Below are positions 28,569 through 37,902 of a stretch of DNA of 64,000 bases, one piece after another. The stretch lies in assembly GCF_011320225.1 (NCBI RefSeq), contig NZ_JAAOEN010000004.1:298879-362878 (forward strand), in the 5' to 3' direction. The notes beneath the pieces are model-generated. The model saw nothing but the letters and a program-made list of their open reading frames with translations, had not been told where the DNA came from and did no database searches. Within the stretch, counting starts at the first letter, position 1; every line of letters begins with the position of its first letter. This stretch comes from Phytoactinopolyspora limicola. Its GTDB lineage: Bacteria > Actinomycetota > Actinomycetes > Jiangellales > Jiangellaceae. Both the position numbers and the translations under genes were made by a program.

Positions 28569-29571
28569 GGCTGGTAGCTGCCAGCCCCATGGCCGCCGCC
28601 ACGAGAACAGCGCCAACGACACCCGCCACCCCGAGCTGATCACCGAGCACCAGGGCCCCCAGACCCGCGGCGGTCAGCGGCTCCAGCAGGGCCACGAGCG
28701 CCGCCGTGCCCGGAGCAACGGTGCGTAATCCGCCGAAATACAACGCGTAGGCAAGTGCTGTCGGAACCAGGCCCAAGTAGACGACGAGGCCGACGGTGCC
28801 GGCGTCGACGTTCAGCGACCCCAGGTCGCTCGCGACGGCGGCCACCGGCAGGAGCAGCAGCCCACCGAGCCCGAACGCCAGACCGGTCAACGGCAATGTC
28901 CGCAAGCCTGGAACTGGCCGTGCGGCGAGCATGGTGATACCCGCGAACCCCGCACCGGACACCACGGCGCAGACCGTGCCGGCCACCACCGCTCCGGAGG
29001 CCCCCGCATTCGGCCCACCGACCAGCAGCACCAGGCCGACCAGGGCCACGGCCACCGCGGCCATCAGACGCCGCACCGGCCAGCACCGGGCCAGCAGGCT
29101 TTCGCCGACGATCACGAGGATCGGTGCCGAGCCCAGGGTGACGAGTGTCGCCAGGCTCACCGACATCAGCTCGACGGCGCCGAAGTAGCAGCTCTGGAAC
29201 ACGACGGCCAGGAGGGCGATGACGATCACTCGCCGCCGCCGGGTGTACGTGGTGCTCACGCCCTGGCGCGGCTCGCACGGGTCCCCCGCGTCGCCCGGCA
29301 GGGCCGGATAGCCGGGGCGAGCCGGACGTTCGGAGTGCTCGCGGCGGCCAGTGTAGAGCTGGCCGCGCAGCGCCAGCAAGGTGATCACCAGCGCGCCGCC
29401 AACCAGCAGCCGATAGCCGGCGACCGCCAACGCGCCGGCCCCGGTCCGCTCGGCCAGCAAGGCTCCCGCCAGTCCCCCGGTGCCCCAGAAGAGGCCGGCC
29501 GCGCCGACGGCCCATAGGCCGGCCCGGCGGATAGAAGGGGTAGATACGTCGACGAAACGAAAGTTGTCCAC
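28555..29571 (-). CDS. EamA/DMT-superfamily transporter
   Basis: 338 residues with ten hydrophobic helices in two EamA halves (about 15-150 and 170-330). Helix 1 has AGLFWGTGGLAGALLAERTG and the second half ends with YFGGLRTVAPGTAALVALLEPLTAA, both typical of the drug/metabolite transporters. A polar insertion (about residues 72-105) separates helices 2 and 3. The substrate cannot be predicted. The GTG at 29571 has AGGAG about 9 bases upstream. Its stop is the TGA of a palindromic repeat. Confidence 0.88.
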   Translation of the reverse strand: MDNFRFVDVSTPSIRRAGLWAVGAAGLFWGTGGLAGALLAERTGAGALAVAGYRLLVGGALVITLLALRGQLYTGRREHSERPARPGYPALPGDAGDPCEPRQGVSTTYTRRRRVIVIALLAVVFQSCYFGAVELMSVSLATLVTLGSAPILVIVGESLLARCWPVRRLMAAVAVALVGLVLLVGGPNAGASGAVVAGTVCAVVSGAGFAGITMLAARPVPGLRTLPLTGLAFGLGGLLLLPVAAVASDLGSLNVDAGTVGLVVYLGLVPTALAYALYFGGLRTVAPGTAALVALLEPLTAAGLGALVLGDQLGVAGVVGAVLVAAAMGLAATSRPSP

Positions 29572-29848
29572 GGAGATGCTCCTGCGAATGAGTTAAGAGA
29601 ATGAGATTCGCGGGAGCGGGGCACGCGGCCTCGCGGAAGGTTCAGGTCGCTGAACCTAGTGGTGAGGATCCGCAACCGTCGACGATCATCGACGGCGGAC
29701 AACGACGCTACGACCAGGCCAGCTCAGCTATGGCGGCCCGATCAGGTCGGCAACGCGGCCCCGCTCAGGAGCGGGGCGGCGGGGTGATCGGAAAACACCG
29801 GTGCATGGCCTCACCTTAACACCGGCGCACCCGGTGGCCGCCGGCCAC

Positions 29849-29950
29849 CGAGAGCGGCCCACGACGCGGGGCACCCGAGAGCGGCCCACGACGCGGGGCG
29901 GCCGGGATGACCCACGACGCGGAGCGGCCGGGATGACCCACGACGCGGGC
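29849..29950. repeat. Four-copy tandem repeat, period 26-27 bp
   Basis: The core CCCACGACGCGG occurs at 29858, 29885, 29911 and 29937. The first two units carry GAGAGCGG and the last two GGCCGGGATGA before the core, so the array has an A-A-B-B structure. Downstream of proS. Confidence 0.85.
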
Positions 29951-29985
29951 GCCAAGACACAGGCAACCGAGAGACGCGGGACTCC

Positions 29986-30016
29986 ACCCCGCCGTGGTCA
30001 CGTCAAACAGCGGGGT
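29986..30016 (-). terminator. Hairpin after proS
   Basis: Seven-base arms ACCCCGC and GCGGGGT around a 17-base loop, 20 bases past the proS stop on the minus strand. A weak but well-placed terminator candidate. Confidence 0.45.
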
Positions 30017-30035
30017 GACGCCAATGGGTACACCG

Positions 30036-31811
30036 TCAGCTCGGCTCTGGCCGGGATGTGGTCAGCGCCCGCAGGTGCCCGACGGCCTGCGCCAACGCCA
30101 CATCGGTGCGCTCACCGCTGCGGCGGTCTTTCACCTCGACGACGCCGTCGGCCAAACCGCGGCCGACCACGACGATGGTAGGCACCCCGATCAGCTCCGA
30201 GTCTTTGAACTTCACACCGGGGCTGACCCCGCGGCGATCGTCGTAGAGCACCTCGACACCGGCCGCCTCGAGGTCGCTGGCGAGTTGGCCGGCAGCGGCG
30301 AACACGGCGTCGTCCTTGCCGGTGGCGATCAGATGGATGTCGGCCGGAGCCACCTCGCGCGGCCAGATGATGCCGGCGTCGTCGTGTGAGTTCTCGATGA
30401 TGGCCGCGACCGCCCGGGAAACCCCGACACCATACGACCCCATGGTCACCGTGACGAGTTTGCCGTTCTCGTCCAACACCTGCAGGCCCAGAGATTCGGC
30501 ATACTTGCGGCCGAGCTGGAAGATGTGGCCCATCTCGATGCCACGGGCCAGCTCCAGCGGCCCGGAACCGTCCGGTGCGGGGTCACCCTCGCGGATCTCC
30601 GCGGCCTCGATGGTGCCGTCCGGAGTGAAGTCACGCCCAGCCACCAGATCAAGCACGTGTTTGCCGGGAGCGTCGGCACCGGTGACCCACCGGGTGCCTT
30701 CCACCACCCGGGGGTCGACGAGGAACCGGATGCCCGACGTGTCCTTCTCGCCCAGCACCCCGGGGCCGATGTAGCCCTTGGCCAGCATCGGATACGCCGC
30801 GAAGTCGGCGTCGGTGAACGCGTCCAGCTCGGCCGGCTCCACCTGGGCCTGGAGTCGTTTCTCGTCGACACCTCGGTCGCCGGGAACCCCGACCGCCAAC
30901 GGCTCACGGGAACCGTCCGGCAGCTTGAGCATGACCAGCACGTTCTTCAACGTGTCGGCCGCGCTCCACGGACGGTCAGGCCGGGGGAACCGCTGATTCA
31001 GGTGGTCGACGAGTGTGTCGATGGTGGGGGTGTCCGGTGTGTCCTCGACGTGAGCAGCGGGGACGTCGTCATACGGCACGGGATCGGGCACGAGTGTCCG
31101 CACCGCCTCGACGTTGGCCGCATATCCACCCGCCGAACGCACATAGGTGTCTTCGCCGCTGGCGGCGTTGGCGAGAAACTCTTCACTGGCGGAGCCACCC
31201 ATAGCTCCGGACATCGCCGCGACGATCACATAGTCCAGGCCCAGCCGATCGAAGATCTTGATGTAGGCCTCGCGGTGTGCGTTGTAGGACCGCGTGAGCC
31301 CGTCGTCGGAAACATCGAACGAGTAGGAGTCCTTCATCACGAACTCGCGGCCGCGCAGGATTCCCGCCCTCGGACGTGCCTCGTCGCGGTACTTGGTCTG
31401 GATTTGATACAGCGACAGCGGCAGGTCTTTGTAGGACGAGTACAGGTCCTTGACGAGAAGCGTGAACATCTCCTCGTGGGTCGGCCCCAGCAGGTAGTCC
31501 ACTTTCTTGCGGTCCTGGAGCCGGAACAGAGTGTCGCCGTACTCCTCCCACCGGTTGGTAGCCTCGTACGGTTCCCTGGGCAACAGCGCCGGAAAATGCA
31601 CCTCCTGGGCGCCGATGGCGTCCATCTCCTCGCGCACGATCTTCTCGACGTTGCGCAGAACCCGATACCCCAGCGGCAGCCAGCTGTAGATACCTGGTGC
31701 GGCCCGCCGGACATATCCGGCCCGCACCAGCAGCTTGTGGCTCACCACCTCGGCGTCGACGGGATCTTCCCGCAGGGTCCGCAGGAACAGGGTCGACATA
31801 CGCATGACCAC
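30036..31811 (-). CDS. proS: Prolyl-tRNA synthetase (bacterial type)
   Basis: About 591 residues of class II synthetase with the bacterial editing insertion. Seen: the N-terminal [38 protein letters not shown] (motif 1 region), motif 2 [24 protein letters not shown], an INS editing domain around residues 220-400, motif 3 [18 protein letters not shown], and a C-terminal anticodon-binding domain ending in [12 protein letters not shown]. The exact start is uncertain: the GTG at 31811 has CTGGAG 7 bases before it and gives the usual [10 protein letters not shown]-terminus, while ATGs at 31805 and 31799 are alternatives. Confidence 0.97.
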   Translation of the reverse strand: MVMRMSTLFLRTLREDPVDAEVVSHKLLVRAGYVRRAAPGIYSWLPLGYRVLRNVEKIVREEMDAIGAQEVHFPALLPREPYEATNRWEEYGDTLFRLQDRKKVDYLLGPTHEEMFTLLVKDLYSSYKDLPLSLYQIQTKYRDEARPRAGILRGREFVMKDSYSFDVSDDGLTRSYNAHREAYIKIFDRLGLDYVIVAAMSGAMGGSASEEFLANAASGEDTYVRSAGGYAANVEAVRTLVPDPVPYDDVPAAHVEDTPDTPTIDTLVDHLNQRFPRPDRPWSAADTLKNVLVMLKLPDGSREPLAVGVPGDRGVDEKRLQAQVEPAELDAFTDADFAAYPMLAKGYIGPGVLGEKDTSGIRFLVDPRVVEGTRWVTGADAPGKHVLDLVAGRDFTPDGTIEAAEIREGDPAPDGSGPLELARGIEMGHIFQLGRKYAESLGLQVLDENGKLVTVTMGSYGVGVSRAVAAIIENSHDDAGIIWPREVAPADIHLIATGKDDAVFAAAGQLASDLEAAGVEVLYDDRRGVSPGVKFKDSELIGVPTIVVVGRGLADGVVEVKDRRSGERTDVALAQAVGHLRALTTSRPEPS

Positions 31812-31941
31812 GGGCGTACTCCAGGGAATAGTCGATTCCAAAACTACGAGACCCGGACGAGGATATCCGTCGTCGCTGCCGCGCCGATACTCGATACCGT
31901 CGTCCGCTCCACACCGGTCACCGGGGCACTCGCGGCACCGG

Positions 31942-33171
31942 TCAGTCGGCGTCGATCATCACCAGGCCTTCGTCAGCCCCACCGCGGCTCTCGACGACGT
32001 CGACGGTGCGTTCCAGCGCCTCCTCCAACCGTGCCCGGCCCGCGGTGCCCGTCTCGCCACTAGCCAGCGCTTCCGGTACGTGCAGCACCTCGACCGGCGG
32101 CTCATAGGTCTGGTAGAGCGGCAGGTACTCGGCCGCAGAGGTGTGGAAAGTGCCGTCGTCGAGATCTTCGGTGAACGTCAGCCGGACGAGCAGACCCTCC
32201 GACCGTGGCCCCTGCGGCTGCGCGTGGTTGGCCATGAAGTTGCCCATTCCGTAGACGATCCACTGACCGTCGACGTTTTCCATCGGCTGCACGACATGTG
32301 CATGGTGTCCGAGGAGGACGTCGATGTCCGGCGAACCGATCAACGTCGGGGCGAGATCGAGCTGCTGCTGGTTGGGCTCGTGGACGTACTCGTCGCCCCA
32401 GTGCATGGAGACCACGACCACGTCGGCGCCGGCATCCCGAGCGGCGGCCGCGTCGGCCAGAATGTCGTCCTCGTCGATGAGGTTGCTGCGCCACTCGTCG
32501 CCGTTCGGGTACGGGATGCCGTTGAACCCGTACGTGTAGGAGATCAGCCCGATGTCGATGGTGTCGTCACCCACGTCGATCTGGACGATCGTCGGTTCGG
32601 TCGCCTCGGCTTCGGTGCGGGCGGCTCCGGCATGGGCGATCCCGTATTCGTCGAGCCCGTCGAGGGTGCGATCGACGCCGGCGGCGCCCTGGTCGAAGAT
32701 GTGGTTGGAGGCGGTAGAGCAGGCCGTATACCCCGTCTCGGCCAACGCCGGAACGATCGACGGCGGCCCCGCGAACGTCGGATACCCTTCGCCGAGGTGG
32801 TCGTCTTCGGCCAACGGCACCTCCAGATGGCACAACGCGAGATCCGCCGCGCTCACGATGGGCTCGACATGGCGGAGCTGCGGCGCGAAGTTCCACGTCC
32901 CGTCCGGGTCGGCGTCGCGCTGCGCTTGCACCCAGAGACGCTCATGTAGCAGGACGTCGCCGGTGGCGACCAGCGTGAACTCGCGTGGTTCGGGCTCCGG
33001 CGTGGAGGTAGGCGACGGTGTGGGGGTGGCTTCCGCCGTGGGCGGGTGGGGTGCCGGGGTGGTGGCCCGATCCTCCGTCGTCGTCGAGGAATCGTCGCCG
33101 GTACATCCCGCCAGCAGCAAAGCGGCGACCGCGACGATAGCCACGCGGCGGATCCGCGTCGAAAATCTCAC
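31942..33171 (-). CDS. CapA-family (poly-gamma-glutamate synthesis-like) lipoprotein
   Basis: About 409 residues. The N-terminus has a hydrophobic run ending in LLLAGC, a lipobox, then a Thr/Pro-rich linker and a PGA_cap metallophosphatase-like domain (about 70-340). Conserved blocks seen: [60 protein letters not shown] and VYGMGNF, whose Asp/His/Asn residues would bind metal ions. Family members act in poly-glutamate or wall-related functions; the substrate here is unknown. The GTG at 33171 is chosen because the basic and hydrophobic signal follows directly. The gene lies after a GNAT gene on the same strand. Confidence 0.85.
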   Translation of the reverse strand: MRFSTRIRRVAIVAVAALLLAGCTGDDSSTTTEDRATTPAPHPPTAEATPTPSPTSTPEPEPREFTLVATGDVLLHERLWVQAQRDADPDGTWNFAPQLRHVEPIVSAADLALCHLEVPLAEDDHLGEGYPTFAGPPSIVPALAETGYTACSTASNHIFDQGAAGVDRTLDGLDEYGIAHAGAARTEAEATEPTIVQIDVGDDTIDIGLISYTYGFNGIPYPNGDEWRSNLIDEDDILADAAAARDAGADVVVVSMHWGDEYVHEPNQQQLDLAPTLIGSPDIDVLLGHHAHVVQPMENVDGQWIVYGMGNFMANHAQPQGPRSEGLLVRLTFTEDLDDGTFHTSAAEYLPLYQTYEPPVEVLHVPEALASGETGTAGRARLEEALERTVDVVESRGGADEGLVMIDAD

Positions 33172-33239
33172 GGCGCCCAGTGTGGCCGGACCAGTGGCCG
33201 TCGCGCTACCTCGATCGGATGATGAACGACGATCAATGA

Positions 33240-33262
33240 CGACGATCAAAACATGATCGTCG
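33240..33262 (-). terminator. Small hairpin over the GNAT stop codon
   Basis: Eight-base arms CGACGATC and GATCGTCG with a 7-base loop; the TGA stop of the GNAT gene lies within the structure. GATC is again part of the arm. Weak candidate terminator. Confidence 0.45.
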
Positions 33263-34091
33263 CAAACCTGGCGACCTCGGTGAAGCCGACGCGGCGGTAC
33301 GTGCCGAGCGCGGCATGGTTGTAGTCATTGGCATACAACGACACGGCAGGGGCGATGTCGCGCAGCGCATGGGCGGCCACCGCGGCCATACCCCGCGCCG
33401 CCAACCCACGGCCGCGGCGATCCGGCCGCACCCAGACGCCCTGCACCTGGCAGGCATGCGGCGTCACCGCGCCAATCTCGGCTTTGAAGACGACGTCGCC
33501 ATCCTCGAACCGGGCGAAAGCCCGGCCCGCACGGATCAACTCCACCAGCCGCGCCCGGTAATACGCGCCGCCGTCACTTCCGTTGGGTGAGATGCCGACC
33601 TCCTCGGTGAACATCGCCACCGCGGCCGGGTGTAAGACGTCGACCTCCTCGGGGTGGACCCGCCGCACCCATGGGTCAGGGGCCACCGCGGGCGGCCGGG
33701 CCAACGCCATCACTGGCTGCGACGCCCGCACGTCACGGGCGGGACCCCACTCCGGACGCAGGACCTCCCACATGGCCAGCACTGCCTCCGCAGGACCCAC
33801 GATGGACGAACATCGCCGTCCGCGCCGAATGGCACGGTCGGCGAACGTCCGAGCCGCGGCCTGGGTGGCCTGGACAGGTACCAGGTTGGCGCCGACATAA
33901 CACGCCGACATCAACTCGCCACGCTCGTAGAAGCCCCAAAGCTCACCGCCCAGGCGGCCCGGAGCCAGCTTGGAGGCATGCACGCGGGCGCCGGCGAAGA
34001 CGTCGACGACGGGATGACGGTCGACGAGTTCCAGCGCGGACGCGACGTCGCCCGGCCCGAGCACACGTATCGAGGTCACACTGCCCAACAC
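33246..34091 (-). CDS. DUF4081/GNAT-family N-acetyltransferase
   Basis: About 281 residues. The N-terminal half (VASALELVDRHPVVDVFAGARVHASKL, GGELWGFYERGELMSACYVGANLVPV) matches the DUF4081 domain that precedes a GNAT module in many actinobacteria. The C-terminal half has the acetyl-CoA motif VWVRPDRRGRGLAARGMAAVAAHAL and the late NDYNHAALGTYRRVGF strand. A MarR- or protein-modifying role has been proposed for none; the substrate is unknown. The start is uncertain between GTG codons at 34091 and 34079, and no strong ribosome site is seen. Upstream lies a 1 kb repeat region. Confidence 0.87.
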   Translation of the reverse strand: MLGSVTSIRVLGPGDVASALELVDRHPVVDVFAGARVHASKLAPGRLGGELWGFYERGELMSACYVGANLVPVQATQAAARTFADRAIRRGRRCSSIVGPAEAVLAMWEVLRPEWGPARDVRASQPVMALARPPAVAPDPWVRRVHPEEVDVLHPAAVAMFTEEVGISPNGSDGGAYYRARLVELIRAGRAFARFEDGDVVFKAEIGAVTPHACQVQGVWVRPDRRGRGLAARGMAAVAAHALRDIAPAVSLYANDYNHAALGTYRRVGFTEVARFATIMF

Positions 34092-34171
34092 GGCCGTCGA
34101 CCCCCTTCCGGCTTCACGTGAACCGCTACTACTGCACGATCGGCATGCCGTTGTGCCACGGACGTGCCGGA

Positions 34172-34270
34172 GCGCGACCGACGTCCGGCCGCGCGACCGA
34201 CGTCCGGCTGCGCAACCGACGTCCGGCTGCGCAACCGACGTCCGGCTGCGCAACCGGCGAGCCGGAGCGC
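34172..34270. repeat. 19-bp tandem repeat array upstream of the GNAT gene
   Basis: Four and a half copies of CGCAACCGACGTCCGGCTG with small changes, bounded on both sides by GCCGGAGCGCGACC. The same 14-mer occurs in the insertion within the DppC gene at about 44172, so these arrays may share an origin. Confidence 0.85.
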
Positions 34271-34545
34271 GACCGGCGAGCCGAGTCGGCCAGTGCACTG
34301 GCCGCGGTGCTTATCGCTGCGGTGACCTGACGACGTCGTGCGCTCCCGCGTCCGGACTCCGCTGCTACAAGTCAAGCAGGTCAAGGCCACTTGTGCACGG
34401 GAACCGGCCTACCTCGCCATCAAGTGCGCCTGGCAGCGGAAGTGCGCGATGCCGGATGGGGCTCCCGGCAGCGCGATCAGCGTCGTCGTCGGCGCCGCAA
34501 GCGGGTGCCGATCAGATGCACGAACAGCCCACCCGCGGCATCTTC

Positions 34546-35052
34546 GGCACCTGATCGTTTTTGTTCGCATCGTGAGACGCGATCAGATGCGTGAACCGTC
34601 GCCTGGCGTCCGGTAGCGCATCTGATCGCGTCGCGATGGCGCTTACCGGACGTGCTGGGCTCGCGGGTGCCCGTTGTGAACGACGGCAGGGCCGCCGGGC
34701 GAGGCATGGTGCGCTGACCGCTTGTTGGCGTGGGTGAAATGTCGCAGTTGTGGAGGCGGTCAACGCACCACCCCGGGTCCTGACGCCCCGGACTACCCCG
34801 GTGAACCCTGGACAAACCCCCTGGGGAAGTCGGCGGCACCGGCACCCCGCACGTCACCACCACGTCCGCCTCATACGCCCCCGCCGCATCCGCCCCCGCC
34901 GCATCCGCCCCCGCCGCATCCGCCTCGCAGGCCCCCGCCGCATCCGCATAGCACGGTGCCGCCTCGAAAGGATCAGATGCGCTACCGGCCGCCATACGAC
35001 GGTTCACGCATCTGATCGCCACGCGTCTCACATCGTGGCGACGATCAGACGC
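34546..35052. repeat. Large inverted repeat with ~85-base arms
   Basis: The left arm (34546-34630) and the reverse complement of the right arm (34971-35052) align over about 85 bases with a few mismatches and small indels. Both contain ACCTGATCG/TCTGATCG, GTGAGACGCG, GATCAGATGCGTGAACCGTC and a closing GCGCATCTGATC. Each arm holds its own small inverted repeat GATCAGATGCG...CGCATCTGATC. The ~340-base centre has no gene and includes a GCC-rich tandem array. It could be a miniature inverted-repeat element, but no target duplication is evident. Confidence 0.8.
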
Positions 35053-35119
35053 CACCACCGCACGTCGACACTGGCCGTCGCCACCACCGCGCACCTGATC
35101 GTCGCCACAAGAACGATCA

Positions 35120-35155
35120 GGCGTCAAAACGGAGATCAGGTGCACAAGGGGGTTA
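35120..35155. repeat. GATCAGGTGC element at the ispG stop
   Basis: An AAAACGGAGATCAGGTGCAC segment followed by AA and a G run leads straight into the TAA stop of ispG (minus strand). The same segment, with the same distance to a TAA stop, lies at the end of cdsA (59143-59174). Probably a mobile or terminator-like 3' end repeat. Confidence 0.75.
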
Positions 35156-36307
35156 GCTGACGGTGACCGTGGGAGGGCCCGACGCGGCGTCGTCGCTCTC
35201 CATCGACTCCGCGATCCGCATCGCTTCCTCGATGAGTGTCTCGACGATCTCCGCCTCCGGGACGGTTTTGATGACCTCACCTTTGACGAAGATCTGGCCC
35301 TTGCCGTTGCCCGACGCCACCCCGAGATCGGCCTCGCGGGCCTCCCCCGGCCCGTTCACCACACAGCCCATCACCGCAACCCGCAGCGGCACCTCCATAC
35401 CCTCCAGGCCAGCGGTGACCCGGTCGGCGAGGGTGTAGACGTCCACCTGGGCGCGTCCGCAGGACGGGCAGGAGACGATCTCGAGTTTGCGTTCGCGGAG
35501 GTTCAGCGATTGCAGGATCTGCAGGCCGACCTTGACTTCCTCGACCGGCGGCGCGGACAGGGATACCCGGATGGTGTCGCCGATGCCCCGCGAGAGCAGA
35601 GCACCGAAGGCCACCGCCGACTTCACCGTGCCCTGGAAGGCCGGCCCCGCCTCGGTGACACCGAGGTGCAGCGGCCAGTCGCCCCGCTCGGCCAGCATCT
35701 CGTAGGCACGCACCATCACCACCGGGTCATGGTGTTTGACGGAGATCTTGAAGTCGTGGAAATCGTGCTCCTCGAACAGCGACGCCTCCCACACCGCGGA
35801 TTCCACCAGCGCCTCAGCGGTTGGCTTGCCGTATTTCTCGAGCAACCGCGGGTCGAGGGAGCCGGCATTCACCCCGATCCGCAATGACACCCCGGCGTCT
35901 CGGGCGGCGGCGGCGATTTCGCCGACTTTGTCGTCGAACTTCTTGATGTTGCCCGGGTTGACGCGTACCGCGGCGCAGCCGGCGTCGATCGCGGCGAACA
36001 CGTACTTCGGTTGGAAGTGGATGTCGGCGATGACCGGGATCTGCGACTTCTTGGCGATGGCGGGTAGCGCGTCGGCGTCGTCGGCACTGGGCACCGCGAC
36101 CCGCACGATGTCGCATCCTGACGCCGTGAGTTCGGCGATCTGCTGCAGGGTGGCGTTGATATCGGTGGTGGGTGTGGTGGTCATCGATTGGACGCTGACC
36201 GGTGCGTCGCCGCCGACGTCGACCTTGCCGACCTTGATCTGCCGCGACTTGCGCCGCTCGGCGAGGACCGGCGCCGGCATCCCAGGCATCCCCAACGCAA
36301 CGTTCAT
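35153..36307 (-). CDS. ispG: (E)-4-hydroxy-3-methylbut-2-enyl-diphosphate synthase (flavodoxin/ferredoxin-dependent)
   Basis: About 384 residues. It is the 4Fe-4S enzyme that makes HMBPP in the MEP isoprenoid pathway. Seen: the N-terminal barrel ([56 protein letters not shown]) and the C-terminal cluster domain, with cysteines in [11 protein letters not shown] and [11 protein letters not shown]. The ATG at 36307 has GGGAGGATGAGGGT upstream and is preferred to an earlier ATG. With dxr two genes upstream, it gives two steps of the same pathway. Its stop lies inside a repeat element. Confidence 0.97.
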   Translation of the reverse strand: MNVALGMPGMPAPVLAERRKSRQIKVGKVDVGGDAPVSVQSMTTTPTTDINATLQQIAELTASGCDIVRVAVPSADDADALPAIAKKSQIPVIADIHFQPKYVFAAIDAGCAAVRVNPGNIKKFDDKVGEIAAAARDAGVSLRIGVNAGSLDPRLLEKYGKPTAEALVESAVWEASLFEEHDFHDFKISVKHHDPVVMVRAYEMLAERGDWPLHLGVTEAGPAFQGTVKSAVAFGALLSRGIGDTIRVSLSAPPVEEVKVGLQILQSLNLRERKLEIVSCPSCGRAQVDVYTLADRVTAGLEGMEVPLRVAVMGCVVNGPGEAREADLGVASGNGKGQIFVKGEVIKTVPEAEIVETLIEEAMRIAESMESDDAASGPPTVTVS

Positions 36308-36416
36308 ACCCTCATCCTCCCGCAATCATCCTCGCACCACGAAATACCCGGCTCGGCCCCGACGTCCGAGCTGTACGGAGAGTGCACAGCCCGGCGGGAC
36401 CAGGCGGCCGAAGGAC

Positions 36417-36508
36417 GTGGGGGTGGAGAATCCCATTCGGGTGCCGTCGGGCATCGGCAAGCGAGGAACGAGCGAGCCGCGGGCGAGAATGGGATTCTCC
36501 ACTCCCCC
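36417..36508. repeat. Inverted repeat with 22-base arms between ispG and the M50 gene
   Basis: Arms at 36417-36438 and 36487-36508 (core GGTGGAGAATCCCATTC) pair with one or two mismatches around a 48-base loop. The loop holds GCGAGGAACGAGCG, which also occurs in the insertion within the DppC gene at 44138. Palindrome at the M50 protease gene 3' side and upstream of ispG. Confidence 0.85.
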
Positions 36509-36549
36509 GTCCCACGGACCGCCGCGCCGCCGCACCACCGCCGGTGCCA

Positions 36550-37866
36550 TTAGCCGAACAGCTTGATCGGGTTGACGATGTCGGCGTAGATAAGCAACAC
36601 GGCCATGCCGATGAGTACGAACGCCACCCCGTACGCGATCGGCAGCCCTTTGGCGACGTCGACGGGTCTCGGCGTCGGCCGGCGGGCGACCCGGGCGTAG
36701 CCACGTTTGATCCCCTCCCACACCGCGCCGGCGGCGTGCCCGCCGTCCAGCGGCAGCAGGGGAATCAGGTTGAAGATGGCGATGGCCATGTTGAACGTCG
36801 CGAGCAGCATGATGAAGGTGACGACGCGGTGTGCGCCGTCGAGTTCGGAGACGATCTCACCACCGATGCGGCCGGCGCCGACGACACTCACCGGGGTGTC
36901 GGGGTCGCGTTCGGCCCCGCCGAACGCGGCGTCCCAGACGTTGCCCATCCGTTCCGGGATGCCGGCCATGGCCTCGGCGACGCGGACGATGAAGTTTCCG
37001 CTCCAGGCCAGGACACCGCCGACGTTCTCGGTCTCGTAGCCGTCGATGATGGGCATGACCCCGAGGAAGCCGACCTCGCTGTACTGGGGGTCGTCGACGG
37101 TGCTGTCGAGGGTGGGCCGCTCGGCCAGGGCGAGGTCGGGGGTGAGAGTGACCTGCTGGCCGTCACGCATCACCCCGATCTGAACCGTACCGGCGCCCGC
37201 CGCCCGGATCTGCCCGGAGACCTGCTCCCACGACGTGACCGGCTGGCCGTTGAACGACACGATCTGATCGCCCGGCCGGAACCCGGCCTCGGCGGCCGGC
37301 GCTGCGGGATCGGTGTCGGTGCAGGTGGCGCGCTCTTCGGAGGCCGGGATGACACATTCGCTGACCTGGCTGACCGTGGGCGCCAGCACCGGTTTGTCGG
37401 GGTTGCCGAACGTCATCAGCACCCCGCCGGCCAACAGGAGAGCGAGGATGACGTTCATCGCCGGGCCACCCAGCATGACGATGAGCTTCTTCCACCACGC
37501 CTTGCGGTAGAAGACTCGGTCTTCGTCGCCCGGCTCGACCTCTTCACTCGCCGCTCGGCGGGCGTCCTCGACCAACGCTTGGATGGGGCCGGTGCTGGCG
37601 CGGCGCAGCCGGTTGGGGTCGCCGCCGGGCTCGGGTGGGAACATCCCGATCATGCGGACGTACCCGCCGAGCGGGATCGCCTTGAAGCCGTATTCGGTCT
37701 CGCCGCGTCGGCGGGACCACACAGTGCGCCCGAAGCCAACCATGTATTGGGTGACTTTGATGCCGAACAGCTTGGCCGGCACCATGTGGCCGATCTCGTG
37801 TAGTGCGATGGACAGCATCAAGCCGATGAAGAACAGCAGGATGCCGACGATGACCAGACCGTCCAC
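36550..37866 (-). CDS. rip1: M50 site-2-type intramembrane zinc protease (Rip1/RseP-like)
   Basis: 438 residues with four core membrane helices. Seen: the active-site motif HEIGH at residues 23-27 in the first helix, a PDZ domain in the periplasmic loop (about 190-270; FRPGDQIVSFNGQPVTSWEQVSGQI), and the second zinc-ligand region NLIPLLPLDGGH at about 384-395 (the LDG motif). Mycobacterial Rip1 and E. coli RseP cleave anti-sigma factors after a first cut. Located between dxr and ispG as in other actinobacteria. The gene symbol is by analogy. Confidence 0.95.
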   Translation of the reverse strand: MDGLVIVGILLFFIGLMLSIALHEIGHMVPAKLFGIKVTQYMVGFGRTVWSRRRGETEYGFKAIPLGGYVRMIGMFPPEPGGDPNRLRRASTGPIQALVEDARRAASEEVEPGDEDRVFYRKAWWKKLIVMLGGPAMNVILALLLAGGVLMTFGNPDKPVLAPTVSQVSECVIPASEERATCTDTDPAAPAAEAGFRPGDQIVSFNGQPVTSWEQVSGQIRAAGAGTVQIGVMRDGQQVTLTPDLALAERPTLDSTVDDPQYSEVGFLGVMPIIDGYETENVGGVLAWSGNFIVRVAEAMAGIPERMGNVWDAAFGGAERDPDTPVSVVGAGRIGGEIVSELDGAHRVVTFIMLLATFNMAIAIFNLIPLLPLDGGHAAGAVWEGIKRGYARVARRPTPRPVDVAKGLPIAYGVAFVLIGMAVLLIYADIVNPIKLFG

Positions 37867-37902
37867 CTAGCGCCCCACTCCCACACGCAGTTCCGGGCTC
37901 AC

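Larger units (their letters stand above)
29572..30035. other. Intergenic region between EamA gene and proS end
   Basis: 464 bases with no convincing gene. It contains a region upstream of the EamA gene that may hold its promoter (about 29580-29680, AT-richer), a four-copy tandem repeat at 29849-29950, and a short hairpin near the proS stop. Open frames here have no coding features. Confidence 0.6.
34092..35152. other. 1 kb gene-free repeat region between GNAT and ispG genes
   Basis: No credible gene in 1061 bases. It contains a 19-bp tandem array (34172-34270), a pair of inverted ~85-base arms (34546-34630 and 34971-35052), a 15-bp GCC-rich tandem array between the arms (34865-34950), and a GATCAGGTGC-containing segment that touches the ispG stop. 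One 267-residue frame over part of it runs into ispG in another frame and has no family features. Confidence 0.7.

Noticed and set aside
34546..35052. Classical insertion sequence
   Set aside because: No transposase frame lies between the arms, no target duplication is clear, and the arms do not resemble known IS ends.
34477..35280. 267-residue minus-strand frame between GNAT and ispG genes
   Set aside because: It reads through tandem and inverted repeats and overlaps ispG in another frame. There is an ADAAGADAAGA-type repeat only, and no homolog-like features.
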